Shown one piece after another: positions 1-8,933 of a DNA stretch of 30,933 bases. This stretch comes from CAZCAC01 sp964496575. Its GTDB lineage: Bacteria; Planctomycetota; UBA1135; GCA-002686595. The notes beneath the pieces are model-generated. The model ran no database searches. It had not been told where the DNA came from and was given only the letters and a program-made list of their open reading frames with translations. Position 1 is the stretch's first letter. Each line of letters opens with the position of its first letter. The translations under genes and the position numbers were made by a program. Location: contig CAZCAC010000102.1 in the NCBI GenBank assembly GCA_964496575.1, positions 1-30,933 of the forward strand, given 5' to 3'.

Positions 1-5
1 GAATG

Positions 6-38
6 GCAGAAAGATGGAGCGGAGCTCCATCTTTCTGC
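6..38. repeat. Perfect 15-bp inverted repeat (strong hairpin)
   Basis: The arms GCAGAAAGATGGAGC (6-20) and GCTCCATCTTTCTGC (24-38) are perfect complements around a 3-base loop. It lies about 140 bases upstream of the first gene. Neither strand has a T-run after the stem, so it is not a classic intrinsic terminator. It could be a terminator of an upstream gene outside the window, an operator, or an end of a small repeat element. Confidence 0.6.
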
Positions 39-180
39 AACTCTGGACTCTGCGAGCTCTTCCTCCTCGGCGAGCTCTGCGCTGAAACACCGCGATCTCC
101 GCCTCCTCTGCGCCGTTTACGTGGAATTCCCGAACCGGATCGAGCCACCCATCGCACTCGGTGGGTGAGGACCGAACCCG

Positions 181-2652
181 ATGAGCTCATCCGCCCTCCT
201 CCAGCACGCCGACTTCCTGCGCGCCCTCGCCCAGAGCCTGGTCTCCGACGAGACCGTGGCAGAGGACGCGGTCCAGGAAGCGTGGGTCGCCGCCCTCGAG
301 CGGCCGCCGGACGCGCCCGGGGCGGCGCGTTCCTGGCTGAGGACGGTGGTACGGCGAATTCTGAGTCGGTCCCGCGCGAGCACGCTGGACCGCCGCTGGC
401 ACGAACGCCGTGCGGCGCGTCCCGAGGCCGGGGTCGACCCGAACTGGATGGAGGAGCGAGAGCGAACCATTGCCCGCGTCGGCGAGGCGGTCTCCGCGCT
501 CGACGAGAAGTACCGGTCGGTCGTCCTCCTGCGCTTCTTCGAGGGCCTTCCGCCGCGGGAGATCGCGCGGCGGTTGCAGCTGCCGGTCGAGACGGTGCGC
601 ACCCGACAGAAGCGCGCCCTCCAGGCGTTGCGCGCTGCCCTCGACGATGCGTACGGCGGCGATCGGCGATCGTGGTGCCTCGCGCTCCTCCCCCTGACCC
701 GGCTGCACCACGATGCAGCGGCCGGATCGGGGCTCGTCGCTTCGGTGTCCACGGGGTTCCTCGCCATGAATACACTGCTCAAGGTCTCGCTCGTCGCGCT
801 CGCCATCCTCGCGGGTGTCCTCGCGTTCTGGTCGCTGGGAGACGAGGAGCCGGTCACGCCGCGCGCGGCTCCCTCTCCGCTCGCCGCGGGGGGTGAGTTG
901 GCGCGAGACGAGGAGCCGGTGCCGGTGCAGTCGGAGGTCGCCGGTGTGGTGGCGCGGACGTCGCTCGGCTCCGACCATGAGGAGTCTGCCGCCGCTCCGC
1001 TGCCCGTCACTCAAGGCCAGGTGTTCGACGCCACCGGCCGCTCCCTCGCCGGTGTCGCCCTCCGACTGGCCGGTGGGGGAGAGTGGTCCGGGGAGAGCGA
1101 CGCCGCCGGTGAATTCGCGCTCCCCGCGACGCTCCCCGAGGAGCGGCTCGTCGTCGACTCGCCCCACGTCCTGGTGCGTCGCGGGTGGACGATGGACGAC
1201 GAGCTGTTCCTCCTGATCGCGGCCGATCGGATCGACCTCGCGCGTTCCGTCGTCGACGAGGCGGGCGTGGCGATCGCCGGCGTGGAGGTATCGGTGGAAC
1301 CGGCTCCCATCGTCGGCTTCCCCCTGGCGCTGGATCGGACGATCCGCCCGGTGATCCACACGACTCGCACCGGCGACGACGGGGCTCTCGAGCTCACGGG
1401 ACTGCCAGCCGAGCTGGTGATCCTCCACTTCAACAAACCCGGGTTCCGCCCGGAATCGCTGCGCGTCGCCGCCGATGTCGAGCTCGACGGCAGGATCGTC
1501 CTCCACCCGATCGAACAGCTGTACGTCTTGAGCGGGAGGGTCGTGGACGACGTCGGGGTCGGCGTGCCCGGGGCGCTGGTCGCCTTCGTCGACGAGCGGA
1601 CGCGATCCGATTCAGGCGGGGCCTTCCAGCTGAAGGGTTCCATCGCGGACGTGCCCGAGGAGGGAGCCGGGCTCGTGGCCGCCAAGCGGGGGTTCCAGAC
1701 GAAGGTGATCCCCGACTTCGGGGCGAACCGCGAGGATCTCCTGGCCGCAACTCCGCTCGAGCTACGCTTCGCCGGCCCCTCGCTGGAGATCTCCGGTCGG
1801 CTCCTCTACGCCTCCGGGGAGCCGCACCCCGGGGCGCGGGTTCAGCTCTGGCAGGAGGAGTACGTCGTCGGGATCTCCACCGCCGAGGACCTGTCCGCCA
1901 AGGGCGCGGAGATTCCGTTGCTGATGGACGCGTTCTGGTCCGACCCCGATCCGTGTCTCACCGACCATCGCGGGGCCTTCGTCGTGAAGGGGCTGGTGGA
2001 TCGCGACTACCGCCTGCGCATCCTCGATCTCGAGGAGGGGCTGGCGCTGACCACCGATCCGATTCCCGCTGGCAGCTCCGGGCTCGCGATCACTCTCCCG
2101 GAGGACACCTACCAGAAGCTGAACGGCACGGTGGTGGACGAGCACGGCCGGGCGGTCGAGGGGATACAGGTGATCGTCTCGACCTGGGTGATCCACAACA
2201 GCGACAACCACGCCGTCCGGACGATGCGCAGGACCTACACCGAAGAGGACGGTTCGTTCATGCTGAGCGACGTGTCCCGGCTCGCCTCGATCCGGCTGCG
2301 TGTGCTCGGAGACGACTCCGAGTTCCTCGACCACGCGTTCTGGATGGAGCCGGACGATACCGGGGAGGACCTCACCCTGATTCTCGAGCGCCGCTGTCAC
2401 TTCCGCGTCGAGGTGCAGGATCCCGAGGTCGTGAGCTTCCGCGTGCTGGACGAGCACGACGAGGTCCTGATGATCTCGCACTTCGGCGCGGTCGGCGGCG
2501 ACGTGGGCCGCCGCACCTTCCCCCTGGACGACGGCCGCTCCCCGGTGGTATCGACCAGTGATCGGGCGCGGACGCTGGAGCTGCTCGACACCGAGACGCG
2601 ACGCGTTCCGATTCGGCTGGTTGCCGGTGAGGTCACGATCCTGCGGCCGTGA
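181..2652 (+). CDS. ECF sigma factor fused via a TM helix to carboxypeptidase-regulatory-like repeats (sigma fusion 1)
   Basis: The 823-aa protein begins with an ECF sigma-70 module. Region 2 is at about residues 8-75 (AEDAVQEAWVAALE, then SWLRTVVRRI) and region 4 at about 98-152, with the helix-turn-helix stretch PPREIARRLQLPVETVRTRQ. One hydrophobic helix follows at about 196-218. The rest is a chain of about five beta-sandwich repeats of the carboxypeptidase-regulatory-like type, with cores such as GRVVDDVGVGVPGALVAF and GTVVDEHGRAVEGIQVIV. The predicted topology is a cytoplasmic sigma domain and an extracytoplasmic repeat region. No separate anti-sigma gene is adjacent. The ATG at 181 follows GAGG by 10 bases. 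The gene converges on the next sigma fusion with 24 bases between stops. The regulated promoters and the sensed signal cannot be read from the sequence. Confidence 0.9.
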   Translation: MSSSALLQHADFLRALAQSLVSDETVAEDAVQEAWVAALERPPDAPGAARSWLRTVVRRILSRSRASTLDRRWHERRAARPEAGVDPNWMEERERTIARVGEAVSALDEKYRSVVLLRFFEGLPPREIARRLQLPVETVRTRQKRALQALRAALDDAYGGDRRSWCLALLPLTRLHHDAAAGSGLVASVSTGFLAMNTLLKVSLVALAILAGVLAFWSLGDEEPVTPRAAPSPLAAGGELARDEEPVPVQSEVAGVVARTSLGSDHEESAAAPLPVTQGQVFDATGRSLAGVALRLAGGGEWSGESDAAGEFALPATLPEERLVVDSPHVLVRRGWTMDDELFLLIAADRIDLARSVVDEAGVAIAGVEVSVEPAPIVGFPLALDRTIRPVIHTTRTGDDGALELTGLPAELVILHFNKPGFRPESLRVAADVELDGRIVLHPIEQLYVLSGRVVDDVGVGVPGALVAFVDERTRSDSGGAFQLKGSIADVPEEGAGLVAAKRGFQTKVIPDFGANREDLLAATPLELRFAGPSLEISGRLLYASGEPHPGARVQLWQEEYVVGISTAEDLSAKGAEIPLLMDAFWSDPDPCLTDHRGAFVVKGLVDRDYRLRILDLEEGLALTTDPIPAGSSGLAITLPEDTYQKLNGTVVDEHGRAVEGIQVIVSTWVIHNSDNHAVRTMRRTYTEEDGSFMLSDVSRLASIRLRVLGDDSEFLDHAFWMEPDDTGEDLTLILERRCHFRVEVQDPEVVSFRVLDEHDEVLMISHFGAVGGDVGRRTFPLDDGRSPVVSTSDRARTLELLDTETRRVPIRLVAGEVTILRP

Positions 2653-2676
2653 TGCGATCTCGATGCCCGCGACGGG

Positions 2677-5600
2677 TCAGCGCGGCAGCTGCGGATCGAG
2701 GCGTCGTCGAGTGAAAGAGAGATCCAGGTCGACCACCTGGCCGGCGTAGGCATCGACGGCCGCGGTGCCAGGTATGGCGGTCGTATCCCCGGCCTCTCCC
2801 TCCAGCGACAGGCTCGGCAGGTAACGCCCCGGTACGCTGGCCGAGGTCTCGAAGTTGCCCTCCTCATCCGTGCGAGCACCCGTGGACAAGCCTGTCCCCC
2901 GGAACCAGATCCTGGCTTCACGCACGGGTTCGCCGTCGAGCAATGCGCGACCGCGGAAGCGTACGGGGTCCGCACCGGAAACGTCGATCGCGAGCTCACG
3001 CACCTCGCCGGCGTCGAGGTGAAGCACATCGCCGATGTCGATGGAATGACCGTACGACCCGGTGGAGATGCGCACGTTGACGTTCAGGCGCAATTGCCAC
3101 GAGCCGGCAGGCACCGGTCCCAGCTCGAACCGACCGTCGTCGCCCACCGGGACCTCACCCAATCTCCGCGCGGCGCCGATGGCATTCAGCTCGACGGCGT
3201 CGACTCGTGGTCGGTAGCGATCGAGACTCGCCAGGCCACCCCTGGAGAGGGCGGCGGCTGTCCGTCTCTCGGCCGAAGGACCCCAGGCGTGGACGACCTC
3301 GTGCGGGGTGAGCACGCCGCGGATCGTTGCAGCGCGGCGAACGGTGACCTGGAGCTCGCGCTGCGCTGAATCGTTCGCGGCGACGAACCCGAGCGTGTGA
3401 GTGTCGCCGGTCACCCGGGCCGCGAGGGCCGAATCGCTGTGCGGGAGGAAGAGCTCGAGCTCACCCTGGCCGTCCGTGTGGCCCTCGCCGGTCACCACGA
3501 CCATGGAGGTGCCATGAACTCCGCGATCGAAGGCGGCGTGCTGGGCGTAGACATGAGTATCGGCTTCGATCGCGGTCCGACCGACGGCCTGGAGCATCTC
3601 GACCCGAGATCCAGCGACCGGATCGCCCTGCTCGTCTTTCACGCTCACTTGCCAGCGCTCGAGAGAGGGCACGATGACTCGCTCGTCGAACGCGACACCC
3701 TCCACCAGCTCGATTCGGTGGGAGAAGAGCCTCGGTATCGTGCTGCCCTCGGGGCGCAGGAACATCACGTGGGGACCGGGGAGCAGATCGTCCCGCTGCA
3801 GCACACCGCCGGCGTGGTGTGCCTCGCGACGAAGTCGGAGTCCGTACCACCTCTTCGGCCGGGCGAGAATCCGCGTGCCGCGAGCATTCTCGTGAACGGG
3901 GACACAGGCGTAGGAGAATCGTTCGATCGGCGCGCCGCTCTCGTTCACTAACCTCATCCGGAACGGTGCCGGTCGGATGCGACGCACAACGACTTGCACG
4001 TCACTCGTCCCGATCTCGATCGGCTGCAGGGGAGCGAGGAGCTCCTGATCACGCTGGTCGCCATCCAGCTCGATGTAGAAGGGGCCGTCTTCCGGGTTCG
4101 GCGGACGAAAGAAGAACTCACCCCCCGCGCGGGAGCGGGTCGTCACGCGGCCCCCGAGCTCTCGTTGCGCACCGAAGAGCTCGACGCCGGTGATGGGCAC
4201 ACCTCGCTCATCCGTGACGATGCCGGACACGGTCTTCTCGAGATCCGGGCGAGTGACGCGAAAGGTCAACTCGCGGCGGCCATCGCTCACCGCGAGCTCG
4301 ACGACGGCAGGCTCCATGGCCGTGTAGCCCATCTCCGGCCACCTTGAGCATCTCCATCGACCGGGGAGGAGCAGCCTCGGAGGCAGGCGGCCGTCGAGAT
4401 CCGTCTCGCCGATATCCCACCCGTTGCTCGGGCGGAGACCCGTCGCCGTGCGTGGCACGTCCTTGGGTCCGAAGAGGCTGACCTCGTACCCGGCCACCGG
4501 TTCGCCCGCATCGTCGACGATGCGCAGGGAGACCTCGATCCCACGGATCAAGGGGATGTCCCCGTGGTCGATCAGGGAGCCGGGACGCAGGCTGCCGATC
4601 GAGCCACTCACCGGGACGCGTCCCGGCGTGGAAATGCGGAGGCTGGCGCCGACCTGCGCGTGCGGGCGGAAGGAGATCCGGAAGCGGCCGTCGGAGCCCG
4701 TGCTCTGCGGCTCCGGGACCGACCAGGTGGCGGGAAGCTCATCGCCGGAATCTAGCGGATAGCCTCTGATGGTGACGTTGGCCCCGAACAGCGCCGCTCC
4801 GCTCTCTTCGGCGATCACGCGGCCAGTCATGACGATCTCCTCCACGAGCTCGGTGGCGCTCGGAGAGGGATCGGTCCTTCGGTCCGCGGCAACGCGCAAC
4901 TCCGGCGCTGGCGAGGCGGGTGCCGGCTCTGCCGATCCGGAGGCCGAGGGCGATGAGACCCTCGACGACCCCGGGAGGTCACCGAGCGCTTCTGGTTCGC
5001 TCGGTGCCCTCTCGGGGAGCACCACCAGCCACAAGGCGGCGAGGAGAACGGTGAGGGCCATGGCGACGGCGGCGAGCTTGCTCACGGCGAATCCTCCGAG
5101 GATCAACACACCGGGCGGTACGGCTCGTTCCGCGACGGCGGCCGCGATCACCCTGGCGCGGCACGCGGAGAGGGCCGGCGAGTCGAGCAGCGCGCAGAAC
5201 GCGGCGGCGAAGGTCGCGGGCAGCACGCCGCGCAGTCGCTCGACCCCGCGGTGGAGCTGGGCGTGCACGGTGCCGAGCGGACGATCCAGCGCCCGCGCGA
5301 TCTCGACCGCGCTGAGCCCGTGGACGTGCCGGAGCGCGAGAACTTCGCGATAGGGCTTCGCGAGGGACTCGATCGCCTCCGTGATGCGCTCGACCGCTTC
5401 CCGCTCCGCGAGGTGGTCGAGGGGCTCGGCCTCACCGCTCCGGAGCTCGTTGACCTCGGCTTCCGTCCCGCGCCGCGGGGCCCGCCCCCGGCGCCGCCGC
5501 TCGTTGGCGGCGCGCCGCGTCAGGATGGTCAGGAGCCACGGCAACACCGGTCGCCCGGCTTCGAACTGCTTCGCGCTCCGGATCGCCTCGAGGAAGGTCG

Positions 5601-5775
5601 TCTGAACCAGGTCCTCGGCGGCGTGCCGGTCCCCGGTCAAGTGAGCCGCGACCAGGACGAGCCGCGCCGCGGTCGCGTCGAAGACCAGCGCCACGTCGTC
5701 CGGATCGCCCGACGAAGCGAAACGCGCGAAGGCGCGATCGGCGGCGCTCGACGTGTGAGTTCGTACGGACATCAC
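2677..5775 (-). CDS. ECF sigma factor fused via a TM helix to carboxypeptidase-regulatory-like repeats (sigma fusion 2, longest)
   Basis: The 1032-aa protein has ECF sigma region 2 at about residues 25-95 (AAEDLVQTTFLEAIRSAKQF, then LPWLLTILTRRAANERRRR) and region 4 at about 127-183 (LSAVEIARALDRPLGTVHAQ). A hydrophobic stretch at about 222-253 is the likely membrane helix. It is followed by a low-complexity Ser/Pro/Ala linker and then about six or seven beta-sandwich repeats of the carboxypeptidase-regulatory type (for example GIVTDERGVPITGVELFG and VKDEQGDPVAGSRVEML). The linker between region 4 and the helix is longer than in the other two fusions and unlike theirs. Two starts are possible: GTG at 5775 or ATG at 5772. 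A GGGGAAG stretch lies 5 bases before the GTG and 8 before the ATG, so the ATG is at least as likely. The signal and target promoters are unknown. Confidence 0.9.
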   Translation of the reverse strand: MMSVRTHTSSAADRAFARFASSGDPDDVALVFDATAARLVLVAAHLTGDRHAAEDLVQTTFLEAIRSAKQFEAGRPVLPWLLTILTRRAANERRRRGRAPRRGTEAEVNELRSGEAEPLDHLAEREAVERITEAIESLAKPYREVLALRHVHGLSAVEIARALDRPLGTVHAQLHRGVERLRGVLPATFAAAFCALLDSPALSACRARVIAAAVAERAVPPGVLILGGFAVSKLAAVAMALTVLLAALWLVVLPERAPSEPEALGDLPGSSRVSSPSASGSAEPAPASPAPELRVAADRRTDPSPSATELVEEIVMTGRVIAEESGAALFGANVTIRGYPLDSGDELPATWSVPEPQSTGSDGRFRISFRPHAQVGASLRISTPGRVPVSGSIGSLRPGSLIDHGDIPLIRGIEVSLRIVDDAGEPVAGYEVSLFGPKDVPRTATGLRPSNGWDIGETDLDGRLPPRLLLPGRWRCSRWPEMGYTAMEPAVVELAVSDGRRELTFRVTRPDLEKTVSGIVTDERGVPITGVELFGAQRELGGRVTTRSRAGGEFFFRPPNPEDGPFYIELDGDQRDQELLAPLQPIEIGTSDVQVVVRRIRPAPFRMRLVNESGAPIERFSYACVPVHENARGTRILARPKRWYGLRLRREAHHAGGVLQRDDLLPGPHVMFLRPEGSTIPRLFSHRIELVEGVAFDERVIVPSLERWQVSVKDEQGDPVAGSRVEMLQAVGRTAIEADTHVYAQHAAFDRGVHGTSMVVVTGEGHTDGQGELELFLPHSDSALAARVTGDTHTLGFVAANDSAQRELQVTVRRAATIRGVLTPHEVVHAWGPSAERRTAAALSRGGLASLDRYRPRVDAVELNAIGAARRLGEVPVGDDGRFELGPVPAGSWQLRLNVNVRISTGSYGHSIDIGDVLHLDAGEVRELAIDVSGADPVRFRGRALLDGEPVREARIWFRGTGLSTGARTDEEGNFETSASVPGRYLPSLSLEGEAGDTTAIPGTAAVDAYAGQVVDLDLSFTRRRLDPQLPR

Positions 5776-5856
5776 TGGTACTTCCCCGTACCGGCGCGAA
5801 CGCTTGCAGGGAACTCGGAATCTCCTCCGGAATCGTACGGAACCGGGTTTCTTGAC

Positions 5857-6567
5857 CTACTGCAGCAGCTCGATCGTCCGGGTCACCTCGTCGACGAGAT
5901 AGGGTTCCTTCTCCCAGCGCTGCTGGATCCGGTCGAGGAGCTCGATCCCCCGCGGGTCGCCGAGCTCGACCAGGCAGGCGCAGAGGCGCCTCACCAGCTT
6001 CAGCCGCGACTGCTTCGACTCGCCCTTGAAGCGGTCGTCGCCGTCGCCATGGACCTTGTACATCTTCTTCGGGTCGTAGACGCGATCGACGATCTCCTTC
6101 TCGATGAGCGCCAGTGCGAGCTCCTTCGCCTCGGTCAGCGCGAACGCGTCGACGAGAGTGGCAAAACTGCTCAACCGCACCTCGTACTCGGTGTGCGTGA
6201 TCGAATCGCCGAAGAAGGAGGCGGCGAAGAACTCGCCGAAGCTCTTGCCGCAGCGAACCAGCGCCTCGGCCGCGTCCTCGGTGCCGATCTTGCCCAGTGC
6301 CTCCGCCGCCGCGTCGACGATGCGGTAGTCGTCGGACTTGACCGCGGGACCGAGGAGCTTGACGCAATCGGGCAAGCCGATGTCACCGAGTGCACGCGCG
6401 GCGTGCACCTTGGCGTCGAAGCTGACCTTCTTCGACTTCAGGATCGGGGCGACAGCCTTGGCGGCATCCTCGGTCCCGAGCTCCCCGAGCTGCCGTGCCG
6501 CTTCCGCGCCGGCTCCGCCACCCGCCTTGAGCTGGGCGACCAGTGCCTTGACGCCTGGCCCCTTGCC
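5857..6567 (-). pseudogene. HEAT-repeat C-terminal part of the frameshifted esterase gene
   Basis: In the frame one base away from the esterase, about 236 codons run to a stop at 5857 and encode helical HEAT-like repeats. Examples are AARQLGELGTEDAAKAVAPI, AARALGDIGLPDCVKLLGPA and AAEALGKIGTEDAAEALVRC, followed by another helical segment ending in VTRTIELLQ. No convincing start or ribosome site lies at its head. The esterase frame meets it at a GGGG run (6566-6569 on the + strand): adding one G there joins the two frames directly and gives a protein of about 690 aa. The part is therefore best read as the C-terminal domain of the upstream gene, either through a true mutation or a homopolymer error in the assembly. 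HEAT repeats usually serve as protein-binding scaffolds. Confidence 0.75.
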
Positions 6568-7931
6568 CCGTCCCCGTCGGGGATCTTCGTCGGGTCGCCG
6601 AACGCGGCGATCTCCTGCTTGGTCGGCTTGCGTTGGAAGGAGGAGTCGAGGAACTTCGCGCCCTTCCACTTGCCCTTGCGGATTCCGGCGAACCACTTGA
6701 AGATCGCCGAGCGAACCGAGCCGGGAAAGCCGTGCCCGACGCCATCGAGCTCGGTGTAGACGAACTGCTCGCGCGGCTTGCTCTTCTTCTTGTCCTTGAC
6801 CAGCGCCTTGGCCGCGCTGCGATCGCGGCCGACGCGACACACCGGGTCGTCGCTGCCGTGGTAGATGTACACGGGAATCTGGATCCCGTTCGGCCCGCCG
6901 CCGCCCGCACATGGCGCGCACGCCGCCCAGATTTCGCTGCGCGCCGGGCCCCAGTGCCAGGTGCCGAAGCCGCCCATCGAGTGGCCGACGAGGTAGATGC
7001 GGCGCTCGTCGATGTTGTACAGCGTCTTCATCTCCTCGACGAGCGAGTCGATCAACGGCGCGTTCGCCTGGTTCCTCCACGGCGCCTTCAGCGCGCTCGG
7101 GCAGGCGACGATCCAGCTCCACTGCTCGGCCTCCTGCTGGTACCAGTTCAGCGCGGACTCGCCGCTGCCGGTGACCAGCGTGTCGTCCTTGCCGCCGTCG
7201 CCGCCGCCGTGCAGGCCGATCACCAGCGGCGTCGGCCGTAGCGGGTCGTACTTGCTGGAGACGTGGATCGCGTAGGTCGCGCCCGGTGCCTCGTCGGCGC
7301 CGATCGAGAGCGGGACCTCGTTGCGGCGGCCCTTGGCGATCGCCGCCGAGCGCCGGGCGCGCTCGAGGTAGGTGAGCGCGCGCTTCGAGCCCGCCTTCTT
7401 CGCCGCGTTCCATTTCGCCTTCAGCTCGGCCGGCTCGGTGGTCTCGACGTACGCCTTTTCCGCCTCGTACACCTTCGGGTCGAAGCTCGGGTTCTTGCGC
7501 AGGAAGGAGGCGTACTTCGAAGCGCCGAAGGTCTCCAGCGCCTCGGCGTGATCCGGCGCGAGGCGCAGGGTCATCGCCAGGTGCTCCTGCGCCTCCTTCT
7601 TCATCTTGTGCTCTGCGCAGAACCCGGCGAGCTCGAAGTGCTCCTCGGCGATCAGGTCGGAGCGTGCCGTTCGCGTCAGGTACTCGACCTCCGGCGGATC
7701 CTCGAGGATCACCTCCTCGACCTTCTCCGCGGGGATCCGGTTCCTCTCCGGCACCTCCCAGGTCATCTTCGCGTGCCGCGAGTTCCACGGGTTGTGGACG
7801 ACGAAGGAGTCGTCGTTCCGCGAGACGGTGACGTCGGTGATCTTCTTGCCGCTCTTCAGGATGATCGTGTCCGCGGCGGCGGACCCGGCCAGGGCCAGGA
7901 GGGCAGCGAAGCAGGTGGGGAAGGGATGCAT
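6438..7931 (-). CDS. Secreted alpha/beta-hydrolase (PHB-depolymerase/feruloyl-esterase-like), N-terminal part of a frameshifted gene
   Basis: A signal peptide (about residues 1-20, ending GSAAA) leads to a small beta-rich segment (DTIILKSGKKITDVTVSRND), a helical TPR-like stretch (about 90-200), and an alpha/beta-hydrolase domain (about 205-420). The catalytic set is visible: oxyanion HGGG at 241-244, nucleophile elbow GHSMGG with Ser318, HGSDDPV with Asp361 or Asp362, and GVGHGFPG with His400. The family hydrolyses ester bonds of polymers or small esters outside the cytoplasm; the substrate is not evident. From residue 456 the frame encodes unrelated Arg/Ser-rich sequence to 6438, because a base appears to be missing in the GGGG run at 6566-6569. 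The true protein probably continues into the HEAT repeats. The hydrolase core lies wholly before the shift. The ATG at 7931 follows GGAG by 9 bases. Confidence 0.85.
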   Translation of the reverse strand: MHPFPTCFAALLALAGSAAADTIILKSGKKITDVTVSRNDDSFVVHNPWNSRHAKMTWEVPERNRIPAEKVEEVILEDPPEVEYLTRTARSDLIAEEHFELAGFCAEHKMKKEAQEHLAMTLRLAPDHAEALETFGASKYASFLRKNPSFDPKVYEAEKAYVETTEPAELKAKWNAAKKAGSKRALTYLERARRSAAIAKGRRNEVPLSIGADEAPGATYAIHVSSKYDPLRPTPLVIGLHGGGDGGKDDTLVTGSGESALNWYQQEAEQWSWIVACPSALKAPWRNQANAPLIDSLVEEMKTLYNIDERRIYLVGHSMGGFGTWHWGPARSEIWAACAPCAGGGGPNGIQIPVYIYHGSDDPVCRVGRDRSAAKALVKDKKKSKPREQFVYTELDGVGHGFPGSVRSAIFKWFAGIRKGKWKGAKFLDSSFQRKPTKQEIAAFGDPTKIPDGDGARGQASRHWSPSSRRVAEPARKRHGSSGSSGPRMPPRLSPRS

Positions 7932-7991
7932 CGGTCTACTCCGGGCATGGAATCGCTCCCCACCAGACTACCCGGCCGCGTGCTCTGATGA

Positions 7992-8933
7992 TCAGGGAGC
8001 CTGGCCCTCGAATCGGGTGAGCAGTGTGCGGCAGCGCTCTTCTCCCATACCGATCGCCCAGTCCATGGTGAAGCGAGCGTTGATCTCGCTGAGCGGATTC
8101 AGCACCTCGCGCGGGCCCGCTCGTCCCGGCACGCGGTGGCGGTACGCGTCGATGCCGAAAGGACCGAAGTAGCCCGCGTCGGCGAGTGCCGTGCCGACCA
8201 CCTCGATGGTGTGCTGGAGCCGCACATCGTCCTCCTCCAGCACCTCGCGAGCGCCGGCGGCCTCGGTGCCCGTCCACGCGCCCTGGTCGGTGGTTTCCTG
8301 GAAGCACGGCGGTGCGATCACCACTTCGCCGGCACGGTCGACCCACGCCGAGCGGGTGTACTCCCGTGTCACCTGCACCCACGGCTCGACGACCAGCGGA
8401 CCACGTCGCAGCCCCGCGACGATCCAGGCGAGCTCGGCGTCGACGGGGGTACCGGCCGCGATGCGCCGGCGACCGCGACCGGCGGCGCCGAAGGGACGGC
8501 GGACCAGCCAGCCGCCCTCGGTCGGCCGCGCGATCAGCTCCAGCGTCTCCTCGGGCGTCTTCGCGATTCGTTTCTCGAAGCTACCCTCGATCAGCGGCTC
8601 GCGCACGAGGGTGGCGAAGGCGCGCGCGTTGACCGCGGCCAGGACCTCGACCGCCGGGGCCGCAACGGGGAGTGCACCGGCGGCGCGCAACCGCGCCAGC
8701 GCGCGCGGTGTCGGGCTCCAGGCGAGGCCCGGCAGCCCCCGGGCCCGCTCATCGTCCGGCGAGGGTTCGGGGCCGAGGATCACGTCCTCGTCGCCGACCA
8801 GCGTGCCGCGCAAGTCGCCGCTCTGGTAGGTCACGATCTCGAGCAGCCGCCGCGTCGGTGCGTACCGACTCCCGACCTCGAGCTCGGTCTCCGCGTCGAG
8901 GTTCAGCACCCAGGCGACCGGCGGCCGGTTCAT
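7992..8933 (-). CDS. ATP-grasp domain protein (carboxylate-amine ligase-like)
   Basis: This 313-aa protein begins MNRPPVAWVLNLDAETELEV. Its start is set by a 4-base ATGA overlap with the stop of the upstream DUF455 gene; a longer in-frame extension to 9080 lies wholly inside that gene and is rejected. ATP-grasp features are visible: a Gly/Arg-rich nucleotide loop (WLVRRPFGAAGRGRRRI, about 142-158), the hinge region LVVEPWVQVTREYT (about 180-193), and the metal-binding end FGIDAYRHR with NPLSEINARF (about 259-288; Glu and Asn ligands). ATP-grasp enzymes form an acyl-phosphate and join it to an amine or other nucleophile. The substrate here is unknown. Translational coupling to DUF455 suggests the two proteins work on the same pathway. 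Confidence 0.85.
   Translation of the reverse strand: MNRPPVAWVLNLDAETELEVGSRYAPTRRLLEIVTYQSGDLRGTLVGDEDVILGPEPSPDDERARGLPGLAWSPTPRALARLRAAGALPVAAPAVEVLAAVNARAFATLVREPLIEGSFEKRIAKTPEETLELIARPTEGGWLVRRPFGAAGRGRRRIAAGTPVDAELAWIVAGLRRGPLVVEPWVQVTREYTRSAWVDRAGEVVIAPPCFQETTDQGAWTGTEAAGAREVLEEDDVRLQHTIEVVGTALADAGYFGPFGIDAYRHRVPGRAGPREVLNPLSEINARFTMDWAIGMGEERCRTLLTRFEGQAP

Noticed and set aside
6566..6569. Programmed ribosomal frameshift between esterase and HEAT repeats
   Set aside because: There is no standard X-XXY-YYZ slippery heptamer at the junction and I see no clear downstream structure; a base lost from the homopolymer is simpler.
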